Origin: Lasiosphaeris hirsuta
Taxonomy: Eukaryota > Ascomycota > Sordariomycetes > Sordariales > Lasiosphaeriaceae
Direction of reading: 5' to 3'
DNA: 64,000 bases
Assembly (NCBI GenBank): GCA_030549175.1
Contig: JAUKUA010000003.1
Coordinates: forward strand, 2,666,001 to 2,730,000
The position numbers were made by a program, and so were the translations under genes. The notes below the pieces were generated by a model that made no database searches, was not told the DNA's origin, and saw only the letters and a list, made by a program, of their open reading frames with translations. Positions 11,689-21,672 of the stretch are shown here, in pieces; position 1 is the first letter of the stretch; every line of letters begins with the position of its first letter.

Positions 11689-12405
11689 GTTTTAGTCTTG
11701 TGAGAAGAATGAGTGGGTGTTAGAATGGTTTGCTTCAGATCTTCATAAGAAGCTCCCAGTTCCAAAACTCAGCTCAGGGAGGCATGGTTGGGGGCAGAAT
11801 GGAAGGGGGAAACGCCAGAAACCGGCGGCGAGGTTCCCACAAGGCACCGTTGTTGATTCGTGTCTTTTCGGGAGGAAATGGAAGGGGGCAGAAATGGCAC
11901 GCAAAAGCGTCCGTTTTCTAAGTTGGGGCAGCTTGGCAGCTTAGGTGGGGAATTGAGAGCTAGGGCCGCAAATTGGCACGTTCCTCCATGCCGCGTCCCG
12001 CAGACTGCCCCCGCTGTGGCGGACTAAAACTTGAGGATGCATGACCTCAAAATCTTTTTGTTATCGTTATCAGATGGATGCGGAAGGGAGATGTGCCTGT
12101 GACTCAAAAAGAGAGGCGATGCCCAGAACTCGTCCGCCCAATTACTCGAGAGATTTCAAATTCCCTAGGCACAATAGAGAACAAAAGAAGAGAAGCAGTT
12201 AAATCGAGTGAAATTACCTTTGCCTCTTGTCTTCAAGTCAAACTCTTCCAAAGCTCCCAAGTTGCATCGTGTTGACCCAAGACCGGGGCCTGCTCCGGTA
12301 CCGCCCATTGTTTTGGAACCGGCGGTGGGACGTTGCGCCTCGACTTCGGATTAACATCTTCATCAACATTTCTCCAGATCCACAGGCCAGCAATCACAAA
12401 TAGCC
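11689..12405. promoter_or_regulatory. Divergent promoter region, Derlin / argJ
   Basis: This 717-bp head-to-head region separates the Derlin ATG (11688, minus) from the argJ ATG (12406, plus). It contains the perfect TGACTCA at 12100-12106, listed separately. Purine-rich blocks (repeated GGAAGGGGG at about 11800-11890) lie on the Derlin side. I found no ORF worth calling. Confidence 0.6.
12100..12106 (+). promoter_or_regulatory. CPC-1/Gcn4-type site (TGACTCA)
   Basis: An exact TGACTCA, 300 bp upstream of the argJ ATG. This is the established binding site of the general amino-acid control bZIP activator (Gcn4 in yeast, CPC-1/CpcA in filamentous fungi), which induces arginine genes on amino-acid starvation. 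Its position in front of an arginine enzyme makes a functional site likely. Confidence 0.65.
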
Positions 12406-13997
12406 ATGGGAGGTTTCAGCGGAAGTGCCTTGAGCCAATTGAGGCAATCGCGGGTTCAATTGGCCCGTTACGCCCATCCTCGCGTCCCGGTCCGGTTTTA
12501 CTCGGCGCCCGTCAACGGCTCCATTCCGGCGGCCAAGAAGAAGTATGTGCCAACCAAGGGAACCTACCCTATCGGCTTCAGCGCCTCGGGCACCATAGTT
12601 GGGGTCAAGCCGAAGAACACCACAAAGCCCGATCTGGCATTTCTAGTATCAGACCGACCCTGCACGGCTGCTGCTGTCTTCACCAAGAACAAGTTTCAAG
12701 CGGCACCCGTCACCTTCAGCCGGAGTCTACTGGCGAAGAAGGAAAACCAGGGCGTCCGAGGTGTCTTGATCAACTCGGGATGCGCCAATGCTGTCACCGG
12801 TAAGGGCGGCTTGGAGGATGCGGCCAAGATGGCCCAGGCTGCCGATGGCTGTCTCGGCCAAAGCGACGGAACCATTGTCATGAGCACCGGCGTCATCGGC
12901 CAGAGGCTGCCAATCGACAAGATTGTCAACAATGTCCCAGCTGCGCACAATGCTCTAGGCTCTTCCCATGAACACTGGCTTGCTTGTGCCAAGGCAATCT
13001 GCACTACCGATACCTTCCCGAAGCTCATCTCTCGCACCTTCACTCTACCGTCCTCGCCGTCAATCGAGTATCGGATCGCGGGTATGACGAAAGGAGCGGG
13101 AATGATCCACCCTAACATGGCCACTCTGCTGGGAATCATCACTACCGACGCTGCTATCTCCCCGGCTGCCCTCCCTTCTCTACTCAAGCACGCTGTCGAC
13201 AGGTCGTTCAACAGCATCACCATCGATGGTGACACTTCAACCAACGACACTGTCGCTCTGCTGGCGAACGGTGCGGCTGGAGGTGAGGGGATTGGGAAGA
13301 GCTCGCCAGATTACAACGCCTTCCGCGAAGTCTTGACGGGTTTTGCGACGGAGCTTGCTCAGTTGATCGTCCGTGATGGAGAGGGGGCAACCAAGTTTGT
13401 TACTATTCGTGTGGACCGCGCTGCAAGCGAGGAGGCTGCTAGGAGGATCGCGAGTACCATTGCTCGGTCTCCCTTGGTCAAGACTGCCCTGTATGGAAAG
13501 GATGCAAACTGGTAAGAACTCTACGTCTGTTTATATATCTTCGAGTACTGATACTTTGCAATAGGGGCCGGATTCTGTGTGCAACTGGATACTCGCTGAT
13601 TTCCGAGCCCGGTATGCCCATCAACGACGTTGTTGATATCATTCCGGAGAAGACAAACGTGTCATTCATTCCTAGCGATGGCTCTGCAGAGCTGAAGTTG
13701 TTGGTCAATGGCGAGCCTGAGCAAGTTGATGAGGTATGCGTTCGGAAAACCACCTTGCGATGCTTGTGTTTGGTGGCTCAGGCTAACTGTATGATAGGCG
13801 AGAGCTGCCGAGATCCTTGAGCTAGAGGACCTTGAGATTCTAGTTCGACTGGGGACCGGCGACAAGGAGGCGACTTATTGGACATGCGACTATAGCCACG
13901 AGTATATGTAAGTGAAACCCCCCTAATCCCTCTTCCCTAACAAGCTAGCACTAACACTGAGACCATCAGCACTATCAACGGAGACTATCGGACGTGA
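12406..13997 (+). CDS. argJ: Arginine biosynthesis bifunctional protein ArgJ, mitochondrial
   Basis: Ornithine acetyltransferase/N-acetylglutamate synthase. It transfers acetyl from N-acetylornithine to glutamate, releasing ornithine in the mitochondrial arginine pathway, and can also acetylate glutamate from acetyl-CoA. Exons: 12406-13511, 13565-13733, 13798-13907, 13970-13997 (1413 nt, 470 residues). Donors are GTAAGA, GTATGC and GTAAGT; acceptors are ATAG, ATAG and CAG. The Arg/Ser/Ala-rich N-terminus (1-35, basic, no acids) is a mitochondrial presequence. The family hallmark [15 protein letters not shown] sits at 229-243. Thr240 is the residue at which the precursor self-cleaves into alpha and beta chains and which becomes the nucleophile. 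The C-terminus ITINGDYRT is typical. Length is normal for the family. A TGACTCA site upstream suggests amino-acid starvation control. No anomalies. Confidence 0.97.
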
Positions 13998-14558
13998 GTG
14001 GGAGCTAAGCTGGATGAAAGCTGGGCTTCTGGAAATGTACATAAAGACGATACATAGAGTTTTGCGATCTGTGAAAATTTAGGAATGGCTGATGAGTAAG
14101 AAGGCAACGCTGGTGTAGAAAGAAAAGAAGGGGGCGCGCGTTGTCGACACTGTTCTTAGTGTGAAATGTCGTATGAGCTTGACCTTTAGCACCACAGCGT
14201 ATCCGCATGAAGTGGCATCAACCACGGTATAACTTAACGAGCTGAATGATAGTGCTTTGCCTAGAAGGAGCAAAAATCGATTGCGGTTTCCAATAAACAG
14301 GGCCTTCAATCACAGCTTTATTCAAAGATTAGCATCAATGAGCGTGAGAGGGTGCCTGTCAGTCCAAGGTTGGCCCAAGCGTCAAAATCACTTAAAACCC
14401 GAAAACGCGACTGCCCACCGCAACGCGTCGCGCACCGTGCCCCTCCAAATGTCAAAAGCTCCCGTCGTCATCTCCTTGACAGCAAATTAGCTGCCACGCA
14501 TCTAGGCCTTCCACAATACATCACCAACCTACTCACAATCCTAGGCGCACACTTCAAA
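13998..14558. other. Intergenic, argJ 3' end and RFC4 promoter
   Basis: A tandem spacing of 561 bp. It should hold the argJ 3' UTR and the RFC4 promoter. Short open frames here lack coding character. An MCB-like ACGCGT element for a replication gene is not obvious; the closest is CAACGCGTCGCG near 14419-14430, which contains ACGCGT. Confidence 0.45.
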
Positions 14559-15759
14559 ATGCCGACAGCGAAGCCAGAGTCAAAGGGCGAGTCGTCAAGC
14601 GCCATCACCAAGGCGCCGATGGCCACTTCGACGGGGGCGCCGACATACGAGCTACCATGGCAAGCAAAGGCCCGATCTCCTGTTTTCCTCCCGTTGTTGA
14701 CACTTTCTCGCTACATAGGGTGGAAAAGTACAGACCTGTCTTCCTCGACGACGTTGTTGGCAACACAGAGACGATTGAGCGACTGAAGATCATTGCGAAG
14801 GATGGCAACATGCCCCACGTCATCATCTCAGGCATGCCGGGTATCGGAAAGACCACCAGTGTTCTCTGCCTGGCGAGGCAACTACTGGGAGATTCATACA
14901 AGGAAGCTGTGTTGGAGTTGAATGCTAGTGACGAGAGAGGTGCGCAGTCTTCCCACGCTCCAGAGAATATACATGGGCTAGAGGGATATTGACTCTTTTC
15001 GTGCCAACAGGTATTGAGGTTGTGCGGCAGAGAATCAAGGGCTTTGCCCAAAAGAAAGTCACACTCCCTCAAGGGCGGCATAAGATTGTCATTCTCGACG
15101 AGGCCGATAGCATGACATCCGGTGCACAGCAAGCACTCCGGCGGACGATGGAGATATACTCCAACACAACACGTTTCGCATTTGCCTGCAACCAATCCAA
15201 CAAGATCATTGAGCCGCTTCAGTCGCGCTGCGCCATTTTGAGATATGCCAAACTCACCGATGCACAGGTTGTCAAGCGGCTCCTTCAGATCATCGAAGCC
15301 GAAAAGGTCGAATACAGCGACGACGGCCTGGCAGCTCTAGTCTTCAGTGCCGAGGGAGATATGCGCCAGGCTATCAACAACCTTCAATCAACATTCGCCG
15401 GATTTGGCTTCGTCTCGGGCGACAACGTTTTTAAGGTAGTCGACTCACCCCATCCCATCAAGGTACAGGCCATGCTCAAGGCTTGCTACGAGGGCAATGT
15501 CGACTCGGCGCTTGACACGCTGCGCGAGCTCTGGGATCTGGGTTATTCGAGCCACGATATCATCAGCACCATGTTCAAAGTGACTAAAACGATTCCGACT
15601 CTGAGTGAGCACTCTAAACTCGAATTTATCAAGGAGATTGGTTTCACCCATATGAAAATCCTCGAAGGCGTGCAGACTCTGCTGCAACTGAGCGGATGTG
15701 TTGTTCGGCTATGCAAGCTGAATATGGACCCTAAAAAATTCCAGGCGCCAAAGAAGTGA
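14559..15759 (+). CDS. RFC4: Replication factor C subunit 4 (clamp loader AAA+ ATPase)
   Basis: A small subunit of the RFC clamp loader, which opens and loads PCNA at primer-template junctions. It corresponds to yeast Rfc4 and human RFC2, shown by the LPWVEKYRP start box and the [18 protein letters not shown]alker A region. Exons: 14559-14659, 14719-14939, 15011-15759 (1071 nt, 356 residues). Motifs: RFC box II (VEKYRP, 35-40), Walker A (72-80), ELNASDERG (100-108), DEAD Walker B (137-140), and SRC (179-181), the arginine finger of the clamp-loader family. The C-terminal collar domain is complete. Intron 1 has a GC donor (ATG|GCAAGC) and a TAG acceptor; using it restores the invariant PWVEKYRP exactly, so the non-canonical splice is well supported. 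The downstream part is one long exon. Confidence 0.96.
14660..14718 (+). other. Non-canonical GC-AG intron of RFC4
   Basis: A 59-nt intron with donor GCAAGC, branch-like TTGAC and acceptor ACATAG. No GT donor nearby joins the LP and VEKYRP codons in frame. GC-AG introns are a known minor class of fungal introns. Confidence 0.85.
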
Positions 15760-16027
15760 AAGAGGGGAGGGTGAAGAAAAATCCAGAGATACCCGATGAG
15801 GGCTTAGACAGCCTGGCTGGCGTTGGCTTTTAGGAAGGGGATATCTGACATCAAAACGGAACCCGTCTGATATTATCTATTGGGATGTTGTTACACTGTA
15901 TGTACCTTACATACAACACATGGCTGGCGGATAGATGGGCTACTGGTCCCACGGCGCGCTGGTCCACATAATCCAGAATCATACAAAACGGTACGCCGCA
16001 AAACGAGGAACAAAGGATGGTGGCTGC

Positions 16028-16412
16028 TCAGTCTTCCTCGTCGTCCTTCCCATACTGCTCCTCAAAGCTCTTCCACATGGCCTGGTCCCTCATTACCCGC
16101 CGGCGCATCCGCATGCTGGCCTCGTACTCCCGCAGTCTGGCGTCCGCCTCAAGCATGCCGCCCAGCACCATGCCCGACATCTGGATGTAGCTGCCGCACA
16201 ATGTTAGAAAATGAGGGCAAGAGTCCGAAAGAAGCAGCATACACTTTGAACTGGATCGTCAGCCCCCTATAGATAGGCGAGAACATGTACCCCATCCCTC
16301 CCAGCATCGCCGTCGCCGCCCCCCATTTCACGCCGCCACGCATGGCACCCCGGACCGCCTCCCACGAGGCCTCGGTCGCCTCTTCCTGCCTCGTAATGTC
16401 GTGGGAACGCAT
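16028..16412 (-). CDS. Rcf3-like mitochondrial inner-membrane protein (respiratory supercomplex factor family)
   Basis: Exons (minus): 16412-16243 and 16190-16028 (333 nt, 110 residues). The donor is GT|GTATGC, the branch point TTCTAACAT and the acceptor GGCAG. I chose the ATG at 16412 because its context is CCAAACATGC; a further in-frame extension to 16502 is possible. The protein has an N-terminal acidic/polar stretch, two hydrophobic segments (about 24-45 and 55-73: AATAMLGGMGYMFSPIY and QMSGMVLGGMLEAD) with a basic/aromatic link YRGLTIQFKVY. It ends in a highly charged helix rich in Arg/Glu and an acidic tail KDDEED. Spacing and key residues resemble yeast Rcf3, a HIG1-related partner of cytochrome c oxidase. 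The family call rests on memory of a short sequence and is moderate; that it is a small two-TM mitochondrial-type protein is firmer. Confidence 0.65.
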
Positions 16413-17103
16413 GTTTGGCGGGTGTGGAGCTGTGGTTATTGCTTGGCGATATGGTCCTTCATAAACGACGTTTTCATTGATGGGCTTCATGCAGTGGCCC
16501 AATCCGTCAATTTGCTTGGAATATCCTCGGTCAATCGACTAGGCTATTGTTGACCAGAGGCCCTCCGTGTAGTTCAATTATGGGCTGTGAGAGTGCGGCT
16601 TTACAAGTCGCGTGCCGTGAGTGCGTCATTGGGTCGTAAAGTTGCAGTCTTGGGATGGAGCGTTTCTCCCAGGGACTTGAGAGTGGGGCCCTTGGGCCCC
16701 TAACGTATGATGCGGAACTGTGTCAACCGCGCCGAGCAGCTGGATTCTAGATTCCGCAAATCTGGTGCAAGACTTACAACCTAGGCATACCTACACATCA
16801 CGGTCTTACTTCAAACCCGAGGGTTCTAGGTTAGCTTGAATAACTGCGTTTCAATGATAAATTATAGGGATCTTTTTTATTTATATTTTTTATTTTATTT
16901 TTTATTATTGTTTGGGTATATCGTGATATCATTGCACCAATTACTATCCCAGCCCTCGAGCTTTTATGATCCTTCAAATGCTGCAACCCCACTCGTGCCG
17001 ACTATGATGCTTCTAAACAACGACAAAATACATATCTATTGGCATTTCTTCGTAGTCCACTTGAATGCTTTCTACCCCTCCATACTATCTTTCGAGTCGA
17101 ATT
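16413..17103. other. Intergenic between HIS3 3' end and RCF3-like promoter
   Basis: A 691-bp stretch with a marked AT-rich block at about 16855-16925 (long T/A runs), close to the 3' end of HIS3 on the minus strand and probably part of its polyadenylation region. The left part should carry the promoter of the Rcf3-like gene. No ORF supported. Confidence 0.5.
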
Positions 17104-17881
17104 TTACACACTCAAAGTGCCCTTCGTGCTCGGCACCTCGCCCTCCCTACCCGCGACCCGGCTCGTGGCCTGGCGGATTGCAATCGCGAGCGCCTTGAAA
17201 GCACTCTCGGCGCGGTGGTGGTCGTTGCCACCCCGCAGGCAGTCAACGTGGAGCGTGACTCGCGCACCCTGCGCAAAGCTTTGCAGGCAGTGGGGAATCA
17301 TTTCTGTGCTGAGATCACCGATGCGCTCGCGCTTGAGGCCCAAGTCGATAACGCTAAAGGGCCGGTTTGACAGGTCAATCACGGCCCGGCTGAGCGCCTC
17401 GTCTAGCGGCGCATAGGCCGACCCGAACCGCGCCAGTCCCGTCGGCGTCCCTAGCGCCTGCGCGAAAGCATACCCGAGCGCGATGCACACGTCTTCGGCC
17501 GTGTGGTGGTCGTCGACTGTTGTGGGAAGGCAGTGAGCATACATGGTTGCTGTGTTTAAGTATACTACGTAGAGTATAAAAAGGCCGCCACTAACTGTGC
17601 AGGTCGCCCTGGCAGGCGAGCGCAAGACTCCACCCCGCATGCTTGGAGAGGGCGTGCAGCATATGGTCGAGGAAGCCGATGCCCGTGTTTATGCTGATTG
17701 TCTGCGACTTACTCGACTGGCTCGCATGGCCCTCGGTGCTGCTCCCTACCTTGAGCCGGGCGTCCGTCTCGGCCGGGAATGCGCCGCCATCGAGATTGAG
17801 CGCGAGCTGAATCTTGGTCTCGTTCGTATCACGCGCAAAGGCGGCCCAGCGTGTCGCGGGGGCGGGGACTGGGGAATTCAT
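17104..17881 (-). CDS. HIS3: Imidazoleglycerol-phosphate dehydratase
   Basis: Catalyses dehydration of imidazole glycerol phosphate to imidazole acetol phosphate in histidine biosynthesis; a cytosolic Mn-dependent enzyme that assembles as a large oligomer. Exons (minus): 17881-17596 and 17516-17104 (699 nt, 232 residues); donor A|GTTAGT, acceptor CAACAG. The join restores [12 protein letters not shown]. Both metal-binding HHxxE motifs are intact (H99-H100 with E103; H195-H196 with E199), as is the [16 protein letters not shown] region upstream. Length is normal for a fungal monofunctional enzyme. Divergent from LOC1; no exact TGACTCA is present in the shared 452 bp. Confidence 0.96.
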
Positions 17882-18333
17882 GGTTTCGCTTTTTCGGCAG
17901 TATACGCAAAGATGTTGTGCGAATTAATGGCGCAATGGGCTCAGCTGTTTCGTATAGGCATTCGTCTTGTTTTGTTACCACAGGCAAGAAATTTTGGGGT
18001 CAGAGGGGCAAGTGGTAGCGATAGCGTAATGCGATAGGTAAAGCTTGAGCAAAAAGTTGATGACCCCGCGCTAACCAGCAGGTACTAGCAGTTGCCAGCC
18101 GGGAATCAAGCTGAACCCCAGCCCCAGCCACCCATGCGCCCCTTGGTAGGTAAAGCAAGCAAGCAGGTAACTTGGTGGGCTTTGCCCCACCCTGGTGGAT
18201 TGATAGCGTGGATAAGAAAGTCTTGCCCAAAATTTTCGGCGACGGACTGATTTCGACAGAAACTTCGCGAAGCGGAACCAACGTCCAACATCCATACGTA
18301 TTTTCATCGAGAAAATACGAATCGCCATACTCA
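17882..18333. promoter_or_regulatory. Bidirectional promoter region, HIS3 / LOC1
   Basis: 452 bp between two divergent start codons. I looked for TGACTCA/TGAGTCA and found none. A short AGGTAAAGCAAGCAAGCAGGTAA direct-repeat-like segment lies near 18150-18170. Confidence 0.6.
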
Positions 18334-19009
18334 ATGGCGCCAACACGGACGGTTAAAAACAAGCATGCCGCCAATGGCAGCGGCATACGCAACAGCAAGT
18401 CGGCCAAGAACCCGCAGACCGACAGCGTCATCAAGGCCAAGAAGAACCAGCCGAACAAGTCGCATATCGCCGCTACAGGCCTTAAGGGACGGCCTAAGAT
18501 CTCCGAAATCCTGAAGAAGCGGAAACAGCGCGTGTACTCGGCCAAGGAGCTTGGAATTCCGGAGCTCAATAAGATCACGCCTGTCGGTGTGGAGAAGCCG
18601 AAGGGGAAAAAGAAGGGGAAGACTTTTGTCGATGATCGGGTACGTCTTGCTCCATTCTACAAACACCTCCGCCCCCACATTATACTGATATTCTTGACTG
18701 TTATAGGAAAGCATGACAACAATCCTGGCCCTCGTAACCGCCGAGAAGGAAGGCCAAATCGAGTCTAAGATGATCAAGGCGCGCCAAATGGAAGAAATCC
18801 GCGAAGCGAGACGGGTCGAGGCCGAGGCAAAGGACCAAGAGCGCAAGGCAAAGTTTGACGAGACAAAAGATCAGGTGCGGAAGAAGAGGAAGCGCGAGAA
18901 GGGTGTTCGCGACGATGACGTCAACGGCTTCAAGTCTGCGATGGAAGAGGGGACCAGGGCGATGAAGCCCAAGGGAAAGAAGAAGAAGGTGTCGTTTGCT
19001 GCGGAGTAG
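18334..19009 (+). CDS. LOC1: Loc1-like 60S ribosomal subunit assembly/export factor
   Basis: Loc1 is a basic nucleolar RNA-binding protein that joins pre-60S particles and, in yeast, affects localised mRNAs. Exons: 18334-18639 and 18707-19009 (609 nt, 202 residues); donor GTACGT, branch TTGACTG, acceptor TTATAG, phase 0. The protein is extremely Lys/Arg-rich. It has the family-type central segment [19 protein letters not shown] followed by [12 protein letters not shown], a long charged helix (about 105-175, [18 protein letters not shown]) and the characteristic C-terminus [10 protein letters not shown]. No catalytic domain is expected. The family assignment is based on the order of these blocks and the conserved ending. 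Confidence 0.88.
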
Positions 19010-19417
19010 AAGAAAAACCTAAGAAAGAGCGGCGGTGTTATCTCTATAGTATTCATCTGCATGGCGTTTGGCGTACTGAAAACTTGGCAGTGGGGAAGGA
19101 AATGGAGGGAATGGCCAGAAACAACAAGATACCACTAGGAGGCTGCGGTGCGGACTGCGGCTGATGATGAGATCATGGTTGACGTAGGTGTAACTATATG
19201 CAGTTGAGCAATGAGCCAATTGGCAAAAATCTTATAGCACTGGTCTATCTGTTGTTTTAAAATGACATGCCTAAGACAAATGATTCCTGGCACCATACCC
19301 GGTTTCGCCGCCGTTGGAGTTAATGATAACTTATTGAGCATGGTATTTGGTCGAAGCAGCCATGCACATCGCAATAAATGCCACAACCATCACCTCGGAA
19401 CCAAAGAACACAAGAGG
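19010..19417. other. Convergent 3' intergenic region
   Basis: 408 bp between the stops of LOC1 (plus) and the hydrolase gene (minus); presumed 3' UTRs. No ORF or RNA gene seen. Confidence 0.5.
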
Positions 19418-21035
19418 TTAGTCCTCATGGATCAATAGCTTTCGCCTGATTGGGTCAAAGTCCACCGCCCAGTCGCTGGCCGGCACTCTTCCATTTGTCT
19501 CAGGCTTGATCGAGTCGAGATTTATGCCTAATACCATCTCATTGAGAAAATTGCAAATCTACTAGAGTATTAGTGCTCAACGGCCACAGAAAAGGTGCAT
19601 TGTGTTGTGACGTACGGGACGAGCATGCCACCTTGAGCCTCCAATTTCGAACCATGAGAGATGGCCGCCCATCGACGTTGTGCAGAGCACTGTAAATGGG
19701 TTTTGCTTGATTTCCCCATATGGCAGTGCTTCTTGGACCGCAATCTGTGCTGCGTGAGCGCCTGTGTTCTCCATTTTTCTTTTTCGAAATTCAGCTTACG
19801 GGGTCATCTTCGGCGGCGATGGCGAAGAAAGGTATCCTGATCGCGAGGACGGCATCTGAAGAGGAAGCATCACGATAGTAGGCAGTTTCAGTGGGATATC
19901 CCCATGTCACGGTTCTGACATAAGTCGTCAACATCTATATTCTGATAGGCTGTAGTATGAGAGACTTACTGAACTTCACGGTCGAACTCAAAGAGGTATG
20001 TGAGACGCTGGATCTTGTCGAGGTCTAGTTTAGTGTGTTTTCTGACCGACTCTTCATGAGACCCAATGAGTCTCTTCATGTTAGCTGAGAAAATGTTAGT
20101 ACTGTGTCATGCGACACTAATCAACGCTATACTTACAGCCCATCACTCTCTGATAGACATGCTTCCCTACCAGTGACCTCTGTAGAGCTTTGTTGGAAAG
20201 CTCTAGGTCGAACGGGTTTCCTACGGATATAGCCCCTTTCAGAAGACAGCTGACACCCTCCTCTCCCACGTACTGATTAAAAAAAAGGTCAGATTCAAGT
20301 CAGCGGGTGGGTTGTAGAGGGTTGCGCTTACATTCGTCAGGATGTTCGCTCCAAGAGAGAAACCGAGGCCGAAAAGTGGACGGTTAGGGAATGTTTTCTT
20401 CGCCCATTTTACGACCTAAAACAGCCGCAGTCAGTTAATCCAGTCATAGCCGGATGTTGGTATGGAGAGGCGTTGTCTTTTACCTGGCGAATGTCCCATG
20501 TCGCCCTGGCATTGAAAAAGACACCGCTTGTCACTTGGCTATTTGCACATCCACGAGCATTGACAACGCAAGCCTCCCACCCGCCACCGTTGGTGACAAG
20601 AGGTTCAATGGCGTACCGGAGATACACCTCATGAGAGCCGCCAGAGAGACCATGGAGGATAATGAGCATGGGTTTCGTGTCCTCGGAACTAATTCCGGCA
20701 AAGCTCTCGTCAGTAAAGTAGGCCGTCCTTGGAAGAAGAGACTCATCCACATCTTTGTGCGGGTCAACTACGAAGTCGACGGCAAATGTACCGTTGTAAG
20801 TTTTGTGGTCGGCATCAAAAATCCTCCTGCGATAATAAATATGTGGCCCATGTTCTTTGACCGCTGTCCACATTGTCTGAACATGACCATTGAACAAAAG
20901 CGGATTCAGCTGGCACGGAGGTGTTGCCTTCTTGCAGACCTCCAACAAGTTCGTAGTGGTGCCATCCTTTTTCTGTAGGGGCAATGGTGATTCCGCATGG
21001 GTGAAGGTGGTACTGGCATGGCCAAGCCAATCCAT
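19418..21035 (-). CDS. Alpha/beta hydrolase, YheT / EEB1-EHT1 family (probable medium-chain ester synthase/esterase)
   Basis: Seven exons on the minus strand: 21035-20484, 20415-20332, 20272-20137, 20084-19970, 19914-19800, 19744-19616, 19558-19418 (1272 nt, 423 residues). All introns are 50-80 nt with GT-AG ends, and several have CTGAC/TTGAC-type branch sites. The frame extends 18 nt upstream, but the first ATG is at 21035. Hallmarks: NPLLFNGHVQTMW near the N-terminus (the family's N-G-H-x-Q-T box), the oxyanion-side LHGLSGGSHE, nucleophile elbow GFSLGAN (Ser204), acidic residue in AAEDDP (Asp332/333) and catalytic His362 in MGGHLSW. Yeast relatives Eeb1/Eht1 make and hydrolyse medium-chain fatty acid ethyl esters. 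The exact substrate here is inferred only from the family. Divergent from MAU2. Confidence 0.92.
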
Positions 21036-21672
21036 TGCTGTGACAAGTGTCAACCTTATCGATTTGGTAGAGTCAAAGTGTCAAGAGGGAAAATGGGGGT
21101 TGGAATCGGAGCGGATCCGTGGACGGTGGCAATGAACAGGACTGGGTCACACTCAAAGCAGCCAACACAAGGCGGATCAAACCAAAGTAAGACACAGGTC
21201 AAGGGCGGCTGAGGAAAGCGCGTGTTTGCCAAGAGATGACAAGATGACAACCTAGAATGGTGGAGGCAAAGGAACGGCCAAAGGAAAATACAAAGAAAAA
21301 AGATATCGATCAGCAGTTGCTAATATGGGAATGATATCAAGCAGCTAAGGAACGACTCATAAGACCCGCCTTCCATCCAGGAACGATCGGTGCCTCGGCA
21401 CGGCGTTTGTCCAAGTGTGGAGCACATATGTGGCGCTTCTGTATCTCACATTCGCCCACCAGCCACACCCTTTGACGCATTGGGTGTGGCTGCCTCAACT
21501 TGGCTGGCCAGCGCGTCAAACAACCTTGCAACTTCCGACACGCAGCCAAACGGACGCTTCTTGGAGTGTTTGCTTGCACCACGGTTCGACGACACTCATG
21601 TTGATATTTGCGCCTGTAGCTGCTCTGCTCGGATAGGAGGGGGAGGATACCTTCCATTGACCGACAAATGCG
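21036..21672. promoter_or_regulatory. Divergent promoter region, hydrolase / MAU2
   Basis: 637 bp between the ATG codons at 21035 (minus) and 21673 (plus). No supported ORF. Contains promoters for both genes by position only. Confidence 0.5.
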
